A DNA stretch of 64,000 nt from the NCBI GenBank assembly GCA_903904735.1, contig CAIVDM010000026.1:1-64000 (forward strand), in the 5' to 3' direction. A program made the translations under genes and the position numbers. The notes beneath the pieces are model-generated. The model made no database searches, was not told the DNA's origin, and worked only from the letters and a program-made list of their open reading frames with translations. Of this stretch, positions 62,358 through 64,000 are shown piece after piece. Within the stretch, counting starts at the first letter, position 1. The number at the start of each line of letters is the position of its first letter. The DNA comes from an uncultured delta proteobacterium. Its GTDB lineage: Bacteria > Bdellovibrionota_C > UBA2361 > OMII01.

Positions 62358-62993
62358 ATGGCGACCAAGAGGAAGAGTGACCTCGATCTAATCGAGGAGT
62401 TCCGCAAGGGAGAGCAGGGAAGTTTTGAGGAGCTGTTATCGCGGTATAGCAGCAAGGTATTCAGCCTAGCTTCAAGATTAACTAGAAACACCGAAGACGC
62501 CGAGGAAGTTCTTCAGGATGTCTTCGTGACTGTCCATCGAAAGATCGCCGGTTTTGAGGGAAAGTCATCTTTTTCAAGTTGGTTGTACCGGGTGACGGTC
62601 AACGCGGCGTTCATGAAGCTGCGCAAACGTAAACAAGATTTGAGCGTTTCTCTTGAGGACATCGTGCAACAGTCGCAGACTGTCGCCGCGTTGAAGAGTC
62701 CCGAGAGCGCGTTTGTCGACTCTCAGACCATCCGAAACCAAATGCTTGAGGCACTCGAGGTCGCGATTCGTAAGTTACCAGATGATTATCGTCCGGTTTT
62801 TATTCTCCGTGACGTCGACGGGTTAACCAGCCGAGAGGTGAGTAAGATCTTGGATCTAACGGTCCCGGCGGTGAAGTCGAGGCTGCATCGCTCGCGACTT
62901 ATGTTGCGCCGCCGTTTGACTCGTTTCTTTGACGAGCAGAAGGTGCAGAACCATCAAGATGATCTTGACCTCGCGGTCTCGTCAGGGGATTAA
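62358..62993 (+). CDS. ECF-type RNA polymerase sigma factor
   Basis: 211 residues. Region 2 is LLSRYSSKVFSLASRLTRNT then DAEEVLQDVFVTVHRKI with SFSSWLYRVTVNA; region 4 is LPDDYRPVFILRDVDGLTSREVSKIL then VPAVKSRLHRSRLMLRRRL. This is the RpoE-like group. No anti-sigma factor gene adjoins; the next gene is a cytochrome c. The 5' leader holds a hairpin, CCCGAGT (62297-62303) with ACTCGGG (62318-62324), 33 bases before the ATG; AAGAGG lies nine bases upstream. Confidence 0.92.
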   Translation: MATKRKSDLDLIEEFRKGEQGSFEELLSRYSSKVFSLASRLTRNTEDAEEVLQDVFVTVHRKIAGFEGKSSFSSWLYRVTVNAAFMKLRKRKQDLSVSLEDIVQQSQTVAALKSPESAFVDSQTIRNQMLEALEVAIRKLPDDYRPVFILRDVDGLTSREVSKILDLTVPAVKSRLHRSRLMLRRRLTRFFDEQKVQNHQDDLDLAVSSGD

Positions 62994-63083
62994 GCGTTGG
63001 TTTTACTTGTAATATAAGTCAAAGTTAGCCTTTTTCCAAAACGTCAGGAAAAGTGTAGTGTACGCCCCATGAATGGGGTTTTC

Positions 63084-63974
63084 ATGGCCGTGTTTTCCTA
63101 TCGTAATCGTCCGTTGTGGGGTCTGATCGCGCTTGCGCTCCTGTTTGGCTGCATCGCTCCCGATCCCATACTCCCGCCCCCCCCGGTAGAAAGCGTCGGC
63201 GCGGCGACTCGGCATGGACAGGAGTTGGTGGATGGGTTGGGAGCGTGCGGATTTTGCCATAGTGTCGATGGCCACACGGCCAGTGCCCTAAGTGGCGGGC
63301 GTCTCATACGAGATAAATTTGGCGACGTGCGGGCGCCAAATATCACTCTCGCCCAATCAGGTCTCGGATCATGGAGTGAGGCGGATGTTCGAAAGTTGCT
63401 TCGCGCCAATATTCGCCCCGATGAGTCCGTGATCAGCCCAGATTTTCACAAAGGCTTTGAGTGGATAGCTGATGAGGATGTCGCGGCGATTACGTATTAC
63501 ATACGCAGTCTGCCAAGAGCGGAAAACTCAGTAGAGCCTCGACGACTCTCATTTATCGATCGTAATATCACAGGTTTCTTTGACACTCGATTGGAAGTGA
63601 AGGGTTTTATTCCTGCCATCAATCCAAGCTTCAAGACTGAATACGGGCAGTACCTCACGGATACAATCGCGAGATGCGGGAGTTGCCACAGTAAGCCCGA
63701 AACATTTCTGACGTCAGAAGAGTATCTCGCTGGAGGACGAGAGATATCATTTGACGGAGAGGTTCGCGTAGCTCCAAATATAACTAGCTCTAAGTCAGCC
63801 GGAATAGGCGAGTGGAGTGAGGCCGAAATTAAGAAGTTTCTCCTCAGTGGGCAGACCCCGCAAGGTCGCGAAGTCGATCCAAGATTTTGCCCAGTTCGTT
63901 TCTATCAGCGAGCGCCCGAATCTCAGATTGACGCGGTGGTGGCCTACCTCAGATCCGTTCCGGCGATTAATTAG
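63084..63974 (+). CDS. Diheme cytochrome c lipoprotein
   Basis: About 296 residues from the ATG at 63084 (an upstream ATG at 63069 adds five; residues counted from it). The lipobox LLFGC gives Cys28. Two heme c motifs are seen: CGFCH (59-63) and CGSCH (202-206), each starting a class I cytochrome domain with later Met or aromatic ligands. The domains repeat the pattern APNIT...G.WSEA. It resembles the diheme subunits of dehydrogenases and thiosulfate or alcohol oxidation systems. It follows the ECF sigma gene by about 90 bases. Confidence 0.9.
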   Translation: MAVFSYRNRPLWGLIALALLFGCIAPDPILPPPPVESVGAATRHGQELVDGLGACGFCHSVDGHTASALSGGRLIRDKFGDVRAPNITLAQSGLGSWSEADVRKLLRANIRPDESVISPDFHKGFEWIADEDVAAITYYIRSLPRAENSVEPRRLSFIDRNITGFFDTRLEVKGFIPAINPSFKTEYGQYLTDTIARCGSCHSKPETFLTSEEYLAGGREISFDGEVRVAPNITSSKSAGIGEWSEAEIKKFLLSGQTPQGREVDPRFCPVRFYQRAPESQIDAVVAYLRSVPAIN

Positions 63975-63982
63975 GGTACGCC

Positions 63983-64000
63983 ATGAAGATACTAGGGATC
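63983..64000 (+). CDS. Start of a gene cut by the window end
   Basis: An ATG at 63983 opens MKILGI before the window ends, eight bases after the cytochrome stop. The sequence would suit the start of RuvC (M-x-ILGIDPG), but six residues are too few to name it. Confidence 0.25.

Overview
The window is bacterial chromosome from a Gram-negative organism. The evidence is lipobox lipoproteins, signal-peptide beta-barrel proteins and many housekeeping genes. The lineage cannot be fixed from sequence alone. The gene set would fit one of the former deltaproteobacterial phyla or a neighbour: HflX with a long N-terminal region, a DUF1844 protein, a CT398-like coiled-coil/zinc-ribbon protein beside rnpB, futalosine hydrolase, type I dehydroquinase and many small lipoproteins. 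That placement is inference. No phage, IS element, CRISPR array or rRNA gene was seen.

Layout. (1) About 1-16.3 kb reads as an accessory region. It holds two ferritin-like (DUF892-type) stress proteins, a divergent galK/galT pair, GH2, GH1-like and GH43 glycosidases, a glycosyltransferase and a UDP-galactopyranose-mutase-like flavoprotein. It also has a HhH protein, a YihY membrane protein, a broken DUF748 gene and small basic or membrane proteins. (2) 16.7-18.7 kb holds tRNA-Lys, a nuclease-like lipoprotein and tRNA-Asp, which is followed on its 3' side by a structured repeat array built from its own 3' end. (3) 18.8-33.2 kb holds leuS, a minus-strand run (M23 peptidase, HD protein, CCA-adding enzyme, HNH), tRNA-Ile and tRNA-Ala, an M43 metalloprotease lipoprotein, membrane glycosyltransferase-like proteins, ychF and an S1 protease. 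(4) 33.2-35.2 kb holds a CAU-anticodon tRNA with its own 3'-end repeats, two copies of a REPIN-like palindrome, a zinc-ribbon protein and RNase P RNA. (5) 35.2-46.2 kb is an almost complete shikimate/phenylalanine block: aroK-aroE-aroD-aroC, and ilvE-(chorismate mutase/prephenate dehydratase/ACT/DAHP synthase fusion)-aroB-aroA. (6) 46.6-64 kb holds outer-membrane proteins and lipoproteins, mqnB, coaE, an SCP2 protein, an aminotransferase, a TPR protein, two enzyme homologues lacking key residues (DNA methyltransferase-like and CbiA-like), hflX, an MBL hydrolase, DUF1844, an ECF sigma factor and a diheme cytochrome c.

How the parts work together. Every step from erythrose-4-phosphate plus PEP to phenylpyruvate, and its transamination, is encoded between 35.2 and 46.1 kb. 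The ilvE-led operon is preceded by a classical transcription attenuator. It consists of a 16-residue leader peptide rich in Phe and Tyr codons (46171-46221, minus strand), an antiterminator that overlaps a rho-independent terminator, and the terminator itself with nine U residues. The operon would therefore sense charged tRNA-Phe/Tyr at transcription, while an ACT domain in the fusion protein would sense phenylalanine at the enzyme level.

The other notable signal is at two tRNA loci (Asp and CAU). In both, the tRNA 3' end and its trailer have been copied two or three times downstream, each copy embedded in hairpin-rich DNA. In the Asp array the hairpins keep their pairing although their sequences differ. 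This resembles the tRNA-derived repeats described at E. coli tyrT, but here it occurs at two unrelated tRNAs in one genome.
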